64,000 nt of DNA from Nocardioides sp. (GTDB lineage Bacteria > Actinomycetota > Actinomycetes > Propionibacteriales > Nocardioidaceae). The notes under the pieces are model-generated. The model was not told the origin of the DNA. It was given only the letters and a program-made list of their open reading frames with translations, and did not search any database. The stretch lies in contig JACJWV010000006.1 in the NCBI GenBank assembly GCA_020636915.1, forward strand, positions 1 to 64,000, given 5' to 3'. Both the position numbers and the translations under genes were made by a program. Shown one piece after another: positions 54,932 through 62,739 of the stretch. Numbering within the stretch: the first letter of the stretch is position 1; every line of letters starts with the position of its first letter.

Positions 54932-55441
54932 CTAGGTCGGAGGGCGGACCCAGCGGCCGCGCCGGTGCACGAGCGGCTCGTCGTCCGCGCCGACGACCAC
55001 GTCGTCGATGACCAGCGTCAGCAGCCGGGACCAGCCGACCTCGGTCGCCGACTCGAGCGCGGTGCCCGCCCAGGTCGTGGCGTCGGCGAGCCGGGGGCCC
55101 CAGGCGGAGTCCTCGAAGGACGCGGCGCGGAACGGGCCACCCGGGGCGGGCGCTGTCCCCGCGAAGGCCTCCGCCAGGTCGCGGTGCCCCCAGCCGAGCA
55201 GCTGGACCACGGCCCGACCCGTGCGTTCGACCTCCTCGGCGAGGTCGCTGTCCGGGTCGACGAGCACCAGCACCCGGGCGGGCTCACCCCCGGCGACCAT
55301 GAGCGAGGTGACCGTGAGGCCGGCGCGGCGCTCGAGGTCGCCGGCCGTGACCAGCGCGACCCGTCCGCCCAGCCGACCGCGCAGCCGGCGTACCGGGTCG
55401 GGCTCGGGGTCGGCGAAGGGGTGGGTGTCGTGGATCGTCAC
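54932..55441 (-). CDS. Flavin reductase-like domain protein
   Basis: A 169-aa protein with the split-barrel flavin-binding pattern: RRLRGRLGGRVALVTAGD, GLTVTSLMVAGGEPARVLVLVDPDSDLAEEVE and FAGTAPAPGGPF. Such proteins bind FMN and may be NAD(P)H:flavin oxidoreductases. ATG 55441 overlaps the acyltransferase stop (ATGA), so the two are in one operon, though a metabolic link is not evident. Confidence 0.82.
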   Translation of the reverse strand: MTIHDTHPFADPEPDPVRRLRGRLGGRVALVTAGDLERRAGLTVTSLMVAGGEPARVLVLVDPDSDLAEEVERTGRAVVQLLGWGHRDLAEAFAGTAPAPGGPFRAASFEDSAWGPRLADATTWAGTALESATEVGWSRLLTLVIDDVVVGADDEPLVHRRGRWVRPPT

Positions 55442-56205
55442 GACGCGAGCTTGGACTCGCCCTCGTCGGGGGCGCTCCCCGGGTCCCCGTCCTTGCCCTT
55501 CTCCCTGTCCCTATCCCGGTCCTTGCTCTCCTTGGAGAGCTCCTTGGCGCGGGAGGCGTACACGTCGACGTACTCCTGCTCGGAGAGACGCATGATCTCG
55601 TACATGATCTCGTCGGTGATCGACCGCAGGATGTAGCGGTCGGACTCCATGCCCTCGTAGCGGCTGAAGTCCAGCGGCTTCCCGAACCGCACCACCGGCC
55701 TGGTGAAGCGGCCGAAGGTCTTGCCCGGAGGTGCCACCACATCGGTGCCGACGACCGCCACGGGAATCACCGGGACCTTGGACTCCAGCGCCAGGCGCGC
55801 CACGCCGACCTTCCCGCGGTAGAGCTTGCCGTCGTGGGACCGGGTGCCCTCGGGGTAGATCCCGAAGAGCTCCCCGTCCGCGAGCAGCTTCTTCGCGGAG
55901 ATGATCGCGCCCTCGGACGCGCTGCCGCCGGAGCGGTCGATCGGCACCTGGCCCGAGCCCTTGAAGAAGGTCTTCTGCAGCCAGCCCTTGAGGCCCGGGC
56001 TGGTGAAGTACTCGGCCTTCGCCACGAAGGTGACGCGGCGCGGCAGCGTCAGGGGCATGAAGAGCCAGTCGGCGTACGAGAGATGGTTGCTCGCCAGGAT
56101 CGCCGGTCCCTCGAGGGGGACGTTCTCGGCGCCGTAGACACGGGGGCGGAAGACCAGCCGCAGCCACGGACCGAGGGCGATCCACTTCAAGAACCAGTAG
56201 AACAC
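55438..56205 (-). CDS. 1-acyl-sn-glycerol-3-phosphate acyltransferase (PlsC family)
   Basis: A 255-aa membrane-associated acyltransferase that probably makes phosphatidic acid. Motif I is ASNHLSYADWLFMPLTLP (NHx4D), motif III is FGIYPEGTRSHDGKLYRGKVGVARLAL and motif IV VIPVAVVGTD. An N-terminal hydrophobic segment (FYWFLKWIALGPWLRLVF) anchors it; the tail is charged and repetitive (SKESKDRDRDREKGKDGD). GTG 56205 is chosen because GGAGG stands just before it; ATG 56223 is the alternative. Confidence 0.9.
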   Translation of the reverse strand: MFYWFLKWIALGPWLRLVFRPRVYGAENVPLEGPAILASNHLSYADWLFMPLTLPRRVTFVAKAEYFTSPGLKGWLQKTFFKGSGQVPIDRSGGSASEGAIISAKKLLADGELFGIYPEGTRSHDGKLYRGKVGVARLALESKVPVIPVAVVGTDVVAPPGKTFGRFTRPVVRFGKPLDFSRYEGMESDRYILRSITDEIMYEIMRLSEQEYVDVYASRAKELSKESKDRDRDREKGKDGDPGSAPDEGESKLAS

Positions 56206-56311
56206 CGCCACCTCCGCACACATCCCGAGAACATCGTCCCCAGAAGCCTAGACCGTGGGCATCGGACTTCCCCATACCCCAGCCCCAGGATGGGCCGGCA
56301 GTGCAGAATCC

Positions 56312-57091
56312 ATGGCCATGACGATCCACCCCCTCGCCACGCCGTACTCCGCCGCCGCCCGCCCCGAGATGACCGGCGGGCGTCGCGTGGGCGTGCTGCT
56401 GAGCCACGGCTTCACCGGCCAGCCCGCCTCGATCACGCCGTGGGGCCAGGCGCTCGCCGAGCACGGGTACGCCGTCGAGGTGCCGCGCCTGCCCGGGCAC
56501 GGCACGACCTGGGAGGAGCTGAACACCCTCACCTGGGCCGACTGGTACGGCGAGCTGACGAAGGCTCTCGACAAGCTGGTCGACGAGAACGACGCGGTGG
56601 TCGTGGGCGGGCTGTCGATGGGGGGCGCGCTCGTCCTGCGGCTGGCCGCCGACCGGCCGGCCGACATCGCCGGCGTGGTCGTCGTCAACCCCGCGGTCGC
56701 GACCAAGCGCTTCGACGTCAAGCTGCTCCCGGTCCTCAAGCACGTGGTGAAGTCCTTCCCCGGCATCGCGAACGACATCAAGCGCCCGGGTGGCGACGAG
56801 CACGGCTACACCCGCACCCCGCTCAAGGCGGTGCACTCGATGATGCAGGCCTGGCCCGGCCTGGTCGCGGACCTGCCGAAGGTGACCGCGCCGCTGCTCT
56901 ACTTCCGCTCGACCGAGGACCACGTCGTGGACGAGGCGTCCGAGCCGATCATCACCGGCTCGGTCTCGTCGACCGACGTGACGATGGTCCGCCTCGAGAA
57001 CAGCTACCACGTCGCCACGCTCGACAACGACGCGGACAAGATCTTCACCGCGACTGCCGCCTTCGTCGCCCGGGTCACCGCCCCGTCCTGA
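56312..57091 (+). CDS. Alpha/beta hydrolase (carboxylesterase / monoacylglycerol lipase type)
   Basis: A 259-aa serine hydrolase. Oxyanion region LLSHGFTGQPASITPWG, nucleophile elbow GGLSMGGALVLRLA, acid in YFRSTEDHVVDEAS and His in LENSYHVATLDND form the catalytic set. It resembles Est30-type carboxylesterases. Starts at ATG 56312 or 56318 (MTIHPLATPYS); the first is used. It is divergent from the acyltransferase, so the pair may remodel glycerolipids. Confidence 0.87.
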   Translation: MAMTIHPLATPYSAAARPEMTGGRRVGVLLSHGFTGQPASITPWGQALAEHGYAVEVPRLPGHGTTWEELNTLTWADWYGELTKALDKLVDENDAVVVGGLSMGGALVLRLAADRPADIAGVVVVNPAVATKRFDVKLLPVLKHVVKSFPGIANDIKRPGGDEHGYTRTPLKAVHSMMQAWPGLVADLPKVTAPLLYFRSTEDHVVDEASEPIITGSVSSTDVTMVRLENSYHVATLDNDADKIFTATAAFVARVTAPS

Positions 57092-57115
57092 CCTGTCCGG
57101 GCATACGCTCGTCGT

Positions 57116-57565
57116 GTGCAGCACGACCACCACGACGACGAGGCCGACGAGGACCGGGCCTGGAGGGCGATCGTGGAGAACTATGGCGACCGGCCCGAGC
57201 TCGAGGAGCCCCCGCCGACGGCGCCGCCTGCCCAGCCGGTGAGCGACGTCCCGTTCGGTGGCCGCTTCGGCGACCCCCGGGCGCTCGGGGGCGAGCCGGC
57301 CGAGGCCGCCCCGGCCGCCGAGGACGAGGGCTTCGTGCCGCCGCCTCCGCCGCCGCTCCCCCGGGTCGAGCCGGACCGGATGGTCGCGTGGGCGGGCGTG
57401 CTCGGCTCGCCGCTGGTGCTGCTGTGCGCGCTCGTGTTCGGCTTCAGCCTGCCCGCCTGGCTGGGCTACCTCCTGGTGGCGGGCTTCGTCGGCGGGTTCC
57501 TCTACCTGGTCGTGAAGATGCCCCGCGAGCCGCGCGAGCCCTGGGACGACGGCGCGCAGGTCTAG
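57116..57565 (+). CDS. Two-helix membrane protein with acidic, Pro-rich N-terminus
   Basis: A 149-aa protein from GTG 57116. The first half is acidic and Pro-rich (HDHHDDEADEDRAWRAIVENYGDRPELEEPPP), then two helices follow: MVAWAGVLGSPLVLLCALVFGF and WLGYLLVAGFVGGFLYLVV. TACGCT (57104-57109) lies exactly six bases before the start. This layout is common in actinobacteria and has no known function. Confidence 0.75.
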   Translation: MQHDHHDDEADEDRAWRAIVENYGDRPELEEPPPTAPPAQPVSDVPFGGRFGDPRALGGEPAEAAPAAEDEGFVPPPPPPLPRVEPDRMVAWAGVLGSPLVLLCALVFGFSLPAWLGYLLVAGFVGGFLYLVVKMPREPREPWDDGAQV

Positions 57566-57591
57566 CGGAGACGCGCCAGCGGATCTGCTGA

Positions 57592-57655
57592 TGGTGGTCG
57601 GGCGAGCCGCGCGACCGAGGAACGAGGTCGCGACCGGCGTGTCGAGACGCAGCGT
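57592..57655. repeat. Dispersed intergenic repeat, copy 2
   Basis: TGGTCGGGCGAGCCGCGCGA, GAGGAACGAGGTCGCG and GTGTCGAGACGC in order form a palindrome-rich block that aligns with the reverse complement of 19446-19510. It sits in the 130-base gap after the preceding gene, with no gene in the gap. Confidence 0.6.
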
Positions 57656-57695
57656 GCCAATCCAGCACTGTCAGCGGTCCCGTTAGGGTGCGTCC

Positions 57696-58940
57696 GTGAG
57701 CGCCCACGAGACCGTCGAGATCACCGGCCACCTGATGGACCACGGCATCTTGTCGCTGGTCCTCGACGACATCCGCGAGTACAGCGGTGACTACACGATC
57801 GACCGCTTCGACGTGGGTCGGGAGACCGACGACCCGTCCCACGCGGTCATCACCGTGATCGCCGAGGACGACGAGGCGCTCCAGCGGCTGCTCATGCGGC
57901 TGCAGACCCGCGGGGTCAACCAGGTCGACCCGGGCGAGGCGACCACCGCGGAGGCCGACCGCGACGGGGTCTTCCCCGACGGCTTCTACTCCACCACCAA
58001 CCTCGACACCCGGGTGCGGGTCGACGGGCGTTGGCTGGACGTCGACAACCCGGAGATGGACTGCGGCCTCATCGTCGAGCGCGACGCCGCCGGCGCACCG
58101 ACCCGCGTGTACACGCTGCCGATGTCCGACCTCAGGGCGGGCATGCTCGTCGTCATCGGGGCGGCCGGCGTGAAGGTCTCCATCCCGGAGCCCGACGCCA
58201 CGGCGGGTGCGTTCGGCTTCATGGAGTCCGAGGTGTCCTCGGAGAAGCCGCACGCCGTGCTGGTGCGCCAGGTCGCCGATGGCATGCGCGAGGCCAAGGC
58301 GGAGGGCAAGAAGGTCCTCTGGGTAGGCGGCCCGGGCGTCGTCCACACCGGCGCCGCGCCCGCGCTGGTCGCCCTGGTCCACGCCGGGTACGTCGACGTG
58401 CTCTTCGCCGGCAACGCGCTGGCCACCCACGACATCGAGTCGGCGCTCTACGGCACCAGCCTCGGCGTCGACCTGGCGATGGCGCGCGGCGTCGAGCACG
58501 GGCACGAGCACCACATCCGCGCCCTCAACACCATCCGCCGGGAGGGCTCGATCAAGGCCGCGGTCGACAGCGGCCTGCTGACCAGCGGGATCATGCACGC
58601 GCTGGTGACCCACGAGAAGGCGTTCGTGCTGGTGGGCTCGGTCCGTGACGACGGTCCGCTGCCGGACGTCTACACCGACGTGATCGAGGGTCAGCGCGCG
58701 ATGCGCGCCCAGCTCCGGGACGTCGGCTTCTGCATCATGGTGGCGACGACGCTGCACTCGGTCGCGACCGGCAACATCCTGCCCGCCTCGGTCCCGCTCG
58801 TCTGCGTCGACATCAACCCCGCGACGGTCACCAAGCTCGCCGACCGCGGCTCGTCGCAGGCTCGCGGCATCGTCACCGACGTGGGGCTGTTCCTCGAGCA
58901 GCTCGCAGTCGAGCTCGTGCCCGAGTACCGCCGATCCTGA
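57696..58940 (+). CDS. TIGR00300 family protein (LOR/SDH-like, putative ornithine cyclodeaminase)
   Basis: A 414-aa stand-alone TIGR00300 protein, the domain also found fused to arginine dihydrolase in cyanobacteria and implicated in ornithine-to-proline conversion. Blocks: VEITGHLMDHGILSLVLDDI, WVGGPGVVHTGAAPALVALV (nucleotide-binding type), GYVDVLFAGNALATHDIESALYGTSLG, RALNTIRREGSIKAAV and LVCVDINPATVTKLADRGSSQARGIVTDVG. GTG 57696 follows TAGGGT (57684-57689) by six bases. No arginine-degrading partner is adjacent. It overlaps the convergent ROK gene by 68 bases. Confidence 0.82.
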   Translation: MSAHETVEITGHLMDHGILSLVLDDIREYSGDYTIDRFDVGRETDDPSHAVITVIAEDDEALQRLLMRLQTRGVNQVDPGEATTAEADRDGVFPDGFYSTTNLDTRVRVDGRWLDVDNPEMDCGLIVERDAAGAPTRVYTLPMSDLRAGMLVVIGAAGVKVSIPEPDATAGAFGFMESEVSSEKPHAVLVRQVADGMREAKAEGKKVLWVGGPGVVHTGAAPALVALVHAGYVDVLFAGNALATHDIESALYGTSLGVDLAMARGVEHGHEHHIRALNTIRREGSIKAAVDSGLLTSGIMHALVTHEKAFVLVGSVRDDGPLPDVYTDVIEGQRAMRAQLRDVGFCIMVATTLHSVATGNILPASVPLVCVDINPATVTKLADRGSSQARGIVTDVGLFLEQLAVELVPEYRRS

Positions 58941-59883
58941 AGGTCTGGCGGGCCAGGTCCGCCGCCCCGATCGCGCCGGCCTCGGGGCCCAGCGCCGCCC
59001 GGGCGACGGGCGGCACGTCGCGGTGAGCGGAGCCGACCAGCGACGCGCGCAGCGCCGACCGGGCCGGGTCGAGCAGCAGGTCGCCGGCCGCGGAGAGCCC
59101 GCCGCCGATCACGACGATCTCGGGGTCGAAGGCCGCCACCAGGTTGGCCAGCCCCACGCCCAGCCAGTCCCCGACCGTGGCGAACGCGCGCAGCGCCACG
59201 GCGTCGCCGGCGGCCGCGGCGTCGGTGACCATCGGCCCGGTCAGCTGCCCGGGATCCTCCCCGCAGGCCTCGGCGAGGGTGGTGGGCTCGCCGGCGACGA
59301 TCGCGTCCCGGGCCAGCCGCACCAGGGCGTTGCCGCTGGAGTACTGCTCCCAGCAGCCCGCCCCGCCGCACTCGCAGGCGTGCCCACCCGGCACGACCTG
59401 CATGTGGCCGAACTCCCCCGCCATGCCGTTGAAGCCCCGGTGCACCTCGCCGTCGAGGACGACGGCGCCGCCGATGCCGGTGCCCATCGTGACCAGCAGC
59501 GCCGTCTCCGCACCCCCGATCGCGCCGTAGGTCACCTCGGCGCGGGCCGCGCAGTTCGCGTCGTTGTCGAGCACGACCGGTGCGCTCCAGCGCTCCTGGA
59601 GGCGGGCCCGCACGCCCTCGTCGCGCCACGGCAGGTGCGGGGCGAAGCGCACCCGCTCCCCCTGCGCGTCGACGAACCCGGCCGCGGCGATCCCGATCGC
59701 CCGGACCCGGCGGGTCCCGGCGATCTCCTCGACCGCCTCGGTCAGCGCGTCCTCGACCAGCCGCGCCTCGACCCGGCGGCCCGGCGTCGTACGTCGGGCG
59801 GTGCGCGACACGCGCCCGGTCGAGGAGACCGCGGTCGCCAGAACCTTGGTGCCACCGATGTCGACGCCGATGAAGAGGGCCAC
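58873..59883 (-). CDS. ROK-family sugar kinase (glucokinase-like)
   Basis: A 336-aa ROK kinase. ATP site IGVDIGGTKVLATAV, sugar-binding PVVLDNDANCAARAEV, GTGIGGAVVLDGEVHRGFNGMAGEFGHM and zinc site CECGGAGCWEQYSSG are present. Start is GTG 59883. The usual ROK C-terminus (GAIGAADLAR) is followed by about 25 extra Arg-rich residues that read into the end of the convergent TIGR00300 gene, a 68-base overlap. A second ROK kinase lies at 62740-63681; the element copy B and a GNAT gene separate them. Confidence 0.88.
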   Translation of the reverse strand: MALFIGVDIGGTKVLATAVSSTGRVSRTARRTTPGRRVEARLVEDALTEAVEEIAGTRRVRAIGIAAAGFVDAQGERVRFAPHLPWRDEGVRARLQERWSAPVVLDNDANCAARAEVTYGAIGGAETALLVTMGTGIGGAVVLDGEVHRGFNGMAGEFGHMQVVPGGHACECGGAGCWEQYSSGNALVRLARDAIVAGEPTTLAEACGEDPGQLTGPMVTDAAAAGDAVALRAFATVGDWLGVGLANLVAAFDPEIVVIGGGLSAAGDLLLDPARSALRASLVGSAHRDVPPVARAALGPEAGAIGAADLARQTFRIGGTRARARLRAARGTAPRR

Positions 59884-59952
59884 GGGGTCATTCGACCAGA
59901 CGAGGCGGTCCCGGGTGACGAGGGCGCACTGGAGGTCGTCCTGAATCCTGGT

Positions 59953-60066
59953 CGCGGTCAGGCCCGTCGTCGGTGGTCGAGCTTGTCGCCGGCGGTCAGG
60001 CCCGTCGCCGGTGGACGGGCTCGTCGCCGGTGGTCGCGCTTGGCGCCAGTGGTCGAGCTTGTCGAG
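59953..60066. repeat. 19-bp tandem repeat array beside element copy B
   Basis: Six consecutive degenerate 19-mers of the type GGTGGTCGAGCTTGTCGCC start at 59953, 59972, 59991, 60010, 60029 and 60048. The last is also the outer tip of the left inverted repeat of the element. This is the reverse complement of the array at 36342-36417 and occupies the same side relative to the gene. It fills most of the gap between the ROK gene and the element. Confidence 0.88.
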
Positions 60067-60280
60067 ACCCCTGCGCCTGCTCGGGGCGCTGGTGTCGGCG
60101 TCCTGCGGGCTGGTCTCGGGTTGCGACCGACAGGCTGGCTACGCGGGTAGGGCGCCGCACGGGCTGGCGCTGCTTCCCGGCTTGCGGTCGCAGCTGCGGA
60201 TGGTGGAGCTGTTGACGTACCTGGTACGTCACGGACTCCACTGTTTCGACGCTGTTCCGGCGCGGTGGAATCGGGCTGCT

Positions 60281-60326
60281 GATCGTGACGTGATCGTGAC
60301 CAGAACCCTTGTGGACAAAGGGGTCT
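60281..60326 (+). promoter_or_regulatory. Conserved palindromic leader of element copy B
   Basis: Direct repeats GATCGTGAC (60281 and 60292) are followed by an ACCCTTGT-GG-ACAAAGGGGT imperfect palindrome (60305-60324), about 45 bases before the DUF222 start. The same parts lie in the same order in copy A (36085-36125). A promoter or operator for the element gene is inferred. Confidence 0.5.
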
Positions 60327-60367
60327 GAGCACCATCGGCTGTCGGTGGCGAGTGCTTGAGTGGACCC

Positions 60368-60898
60368 ATGACCACCACCGCGACCACCACCGGCGAGACA
60401 TCCGCCGAGCAGGTGATCGCGGCCGCGATCCACGAGCACGACATCGAGACCGGTGCCGCGATCCGCAAGCTCCAGCTCGCCGTGGAGTGGGTCCGGCTCC
60501 ACCCCGGAGACGAGGTCGACACCACCATCGAGTGGGGGATGCGGGAGCTGGAGATCGCCGGCGACGGCGCCCCCGCGGTCGACGAGGGCGCGGTCGCGGA
60601 GTTCGCCCTCGCGGTCGGCATGTCGACCGACTCCGGGCGGCGGTACCTGGGGGACGCGGTGGAGCTCGCCTACCGGCTCCCGCGGACCTGGGCACGGGTG
60701 CTGTCCGGACAGGTGGCGGTGTGGAAGGCCCGGCGGATCGCCCAAGCCACCGCCTCGCTGCCGATGGTGGGTGCGGCGGCGGTCGATCGGGCGCTGTACT
60801 TCGTGGCGAGGCGGTGCTCGTATGCGGAGATCGACCGGCAGGTCGAGAAGGCACGCAAGGAGCACGACCCGGTCGAGACCGAACGCCGCGGCACGTGA
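60368..60898 (+). CDS. DUF222 domain fragment (copy B, N-terminal half)
   Basis: A 176-aa DUF222 region from ATG 60368 (MTTTATTTGETSAEQVIAAA), closely similar to 35468-36040: VEWVRLHPGDEVDTTIEWG, VAEFALAVGMSTDSGRRYLGDAVELAYRLP and VAVWKARRIAQATASLP. It ends ETERRGT at a stop created by a 22-base deletion relative to copy A, after GAACGCCG. The HNH half begins 18 bases later. The lesion differs from the one in copy A but falls within about 40 bases of the same site. Confidence 0.72.
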   Translation: MTTTATTTGETSAEQVIAAAIHEHDIETGAAIRKLQLAVEWVRLHPGDEVDTTIEWGMRELEIAGDGAPAVDEGAVAEFALAVGMSTDSGRRYLGDAVELAYRLPRTWARVLSGQVAVWKARRIAQATASLPMVGAAAVDRALYFVARRCSYAEIDRQVEKARKEHDPVETERRGT

Positions 60899-60915
60899 AG
60901 ACCCACCTCGGGGCG

Positions 60916-61635
60916 ATGACCTACGACGGGCTGGTCCCGATCACCGCGATGGCCGACGTCCCCGACGCGGTCGCGTTCGAGGACTACCTCGCCACCCGCG
61001 CCGCCGAGCTCGACGACACGATCCCGCTGCAGGTCCGCCGGTCCATGGTCCTGGGCATGCTCGGCGGCCGGCACGACGATCCGCCCAGTGAGGAGGGGCC
61101 AGTGCCGGGGGTGATGGTCTTCGTGCACACCCGCCCCGGACAAGCCACCGCCGACGTGGACAACACCCGGTCGACCACCACCGTCGAACAGGTCCGCGAG
61201 TGGTGCACCCGGGCCGGCACCAAGGTCACGATCCGCCCCGTCATCGACCTCAACGCCGAGATGGCCACCGACGCCTGCACCCCCACCGAGCGGATGGTCG
61301 AGCAGGTCAAGCTCCGGTTCGCCGAGTGCCCGTTCCCTGGCTGCCACCGCCCCTCCCGCCCGGGCTACCGGGCGAAGAAGCGGAAGAAGCGGGTGGATCC
61401 GGCCGGCACCGACGAGCAGCAGCAGGAGCACGGGTCGGACCTCGACCACCGCCAGGAGTGGCCCGAAGGCAAGACGACCTCGTCGAACCTGTACCCGCCC
61501 TGCCGGGGCCACCACCGCCTCAAGACCAACACCTGTTGGACCTACGACTACGACCCGGACACCGGGTTCACCTGGACCAGCCCGCTCGGCTACCGGTACA
61601 CCGACCCCGGCAACAGCCAGCGACATAGCGGCTGA
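60916..61635 (+). CDS. HNH endonuclease domain fragment (copy B, C-terminal half)
   Basis: A 239-aa HNH region from ATG 60916 (MTYDGLVPITAMADVPD), with CPFPGCHRPSRPGYRAKKRK, SDLDHRQEWPEGKTTSSNLY, CRGHHRLKTNTCWTYDYD and a stop just before the hairpin. It is about 90% identical by eye to the copy A half. The zinc-binding Cys and HNH residues are intact, which is notable for a presumed decaying gene. Confidence 0.75.
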   Translation: MTYDGLVPITAMADVPDAVAFEDYLATRAAELDDTIPLQVRRSMVLGMLGGRHDDPPSEEGPVPGVMVFVHTRPGQATADVDNTRSTTTVEQVREWCTRAGTKVTIRPVIDLNAEMATDACTPTERMVEQVKLRFAECPFPGCHRPSRPGYRAKKRKKRVDPAGTDEQQQEHGSDLDHRQEWPEGKTTSSNLYPPCRGHHRLKTNTCWTYDYDPDTGFTWTSPLGYRYTDPGNSQRHSG

Positions 61636-61641
61636 CCCCCA

Positions 61642-61670
61642 CCCCGCCGGCACCCACCGCGCCGGCGGGG
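61642..61670 (+). terminator. Hairpin after the copy B HNH gene
   Basis: CCCCGCCGGC (61642-61651) and GCCGGCGGGG (61661-61670) form a perfect 10-bp stem with a 9-base loop, seven bases after the stop. It is conserved in copy A. Confidence 0.75.
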
Positions 61671-62079
61671 ACACACCCATGCCCGCACCATGCCGGGTCG
61701 CAAGAACGACGACCTCGCGCCCCGACCAGGACCCGTGGTCCTCGAGCCCCTCGCCCTTCGGACGCGGGAGGTCATCAGGATCGTGGCGACGGTTGCTCAG
61801 TTCTGATGACGTCCCGGCCGTGAGCCGCGTGCCGCAGGCCGGGAAGCAGCGCCAGCCCGGACGCACCTCTCCCGTAGCCAGCCTGTCGGACGCAACCCCA
61901 GACCGCCCGCAGGATGCCGGCAGTCACGGCCCTGCTCACACCACCGGGGTCTCGACAGGCTCGACCACCGGTGTCCACCGACGGCCAGAGCTCGACCACC
62001 GACGCAGACCGCGAGCCGCGGCACTCCGGAAGCCGACCCGGCACAAGGCGGTCCGGACACGCCCTCGCGCCGTGACCGG

Positions 62080-62673
62080 TCAGGTAGGACCGCCGAGCGT
62101 TCTCCTGACGACCCGCCGCCGCAGCGTGGGCGAGGCGACCACCTCGTACCCGGCCTCGAGGAAGACCTGCACCAGTCCGACCGAGGCCTCGTCCCAGATC
62201 ACGGTCTTGCCCGGCGGCGGCTCGAACGGGTAGCCCTCCAGGACGCGGGCGCCGACCTGCTCGCCGTGCTCGACGGTGGCGTGGGCCAGCTCGTAGGTCA
62301 GCCCCGCCTGGCGCCAGCCCGTGCGCACGACGAAGCACGTGACCGACCAGACGCCCTCGAGCTCGGGGTCCATCCGCATCCACGGCTGCTTCCGGCTCCA
62401 GATCCTGGGGTAGTTCTCCCGGGGCTCGACCGCGACCCAGCCGGCGGGCTCCCCATCGACGTACCCGATCAAGCCAGACGTCGGCCCGGTGCTGCCGCAG
62501 GCGGTCTGCTCCAGCAGCGCGGTGTCCCGCTGTTCCTGGGTGGTGTCCCGCCAGATCCAGCCGGGCACCTTCAGCGCCTGGCAACGGCACTTCCGCGCTC
62601 CGCCCGTGGCGAAGACCGCCTCCACGTCCTCGGTCGTCGCCTGGTTGGCCGGGAGCCACGTGAAGTCGGGCAT
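62080..62673 (-). CDS. GNAT-family acetyltransferase-like protein
   Basis: A 197-aa protein. The acetyl-CoA fold is suggested by GLIGYVDGEPAGWVAVEPRENYPRI, VWSVTCFVVRTGWRQAGLTYELAHATVEHGEQVGARVLEGYPFE and a C-terminal FLEAGYEVVASPTLRRRVVRR, a usual GNAT end. The N-terminus has Cys-x-Cys in KCRCQALKVPGW. ATG 62673 follows TAGGGT (62685-62680) by six bases. The substrate is unknown. It lies between element B and the glucokinase. Confidence 0.82.
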   Translation of the reverse strand: MPDFTWLPANQATTEDVEAVFATGGARKCRCQALKVPGWIWRDTTQEQRDTALLEQTACGSTGPTSGLIGYVDGEPAGWVAVEPRENYPRIWSRKQPWMRMDPELEGVWSVTCFVVRTGWRQAGLTYELAHATVEHGEQVGARVLEGYPFEPPPGKTVIWDEASVGLVQVFLEAGYEVVASPTLRRRVVRRTLGGPT

Positions 62674-62739
62674 GCACCGACCCTAGTTGCCGGCCGGACG
62701 CCTACCGACCACTCGACGTGGACCGCGAGCGTCCCGGCG

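Larger units (their letters stand above)
60048..61969 (+). mobile_element. DUF222/HNH repeat element, copy B
   Basis: A 1.92-kb unit with imperfect terminal inverted repeats, 60048-60189 and 61832-61969. Matching landmarks inward from both tips are GGTCGAGC(T/C)TGTCGAGACC, GTTGCG(A/T)CCGACAGGCTG, GGGCTGGCGCTGCTTCCCGG. It contains the leader, a split DUF222/HNH gene and a hairpin. Copy A at 34413-36360 has the same plan in the opposite direction. Beyond the right tip a further CTCGACCACC-ending unit (61983-62000) recurs. The gap 61671-62079 has no gene besides these sequences. No transposase is encoded. Confidence 0.72.
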
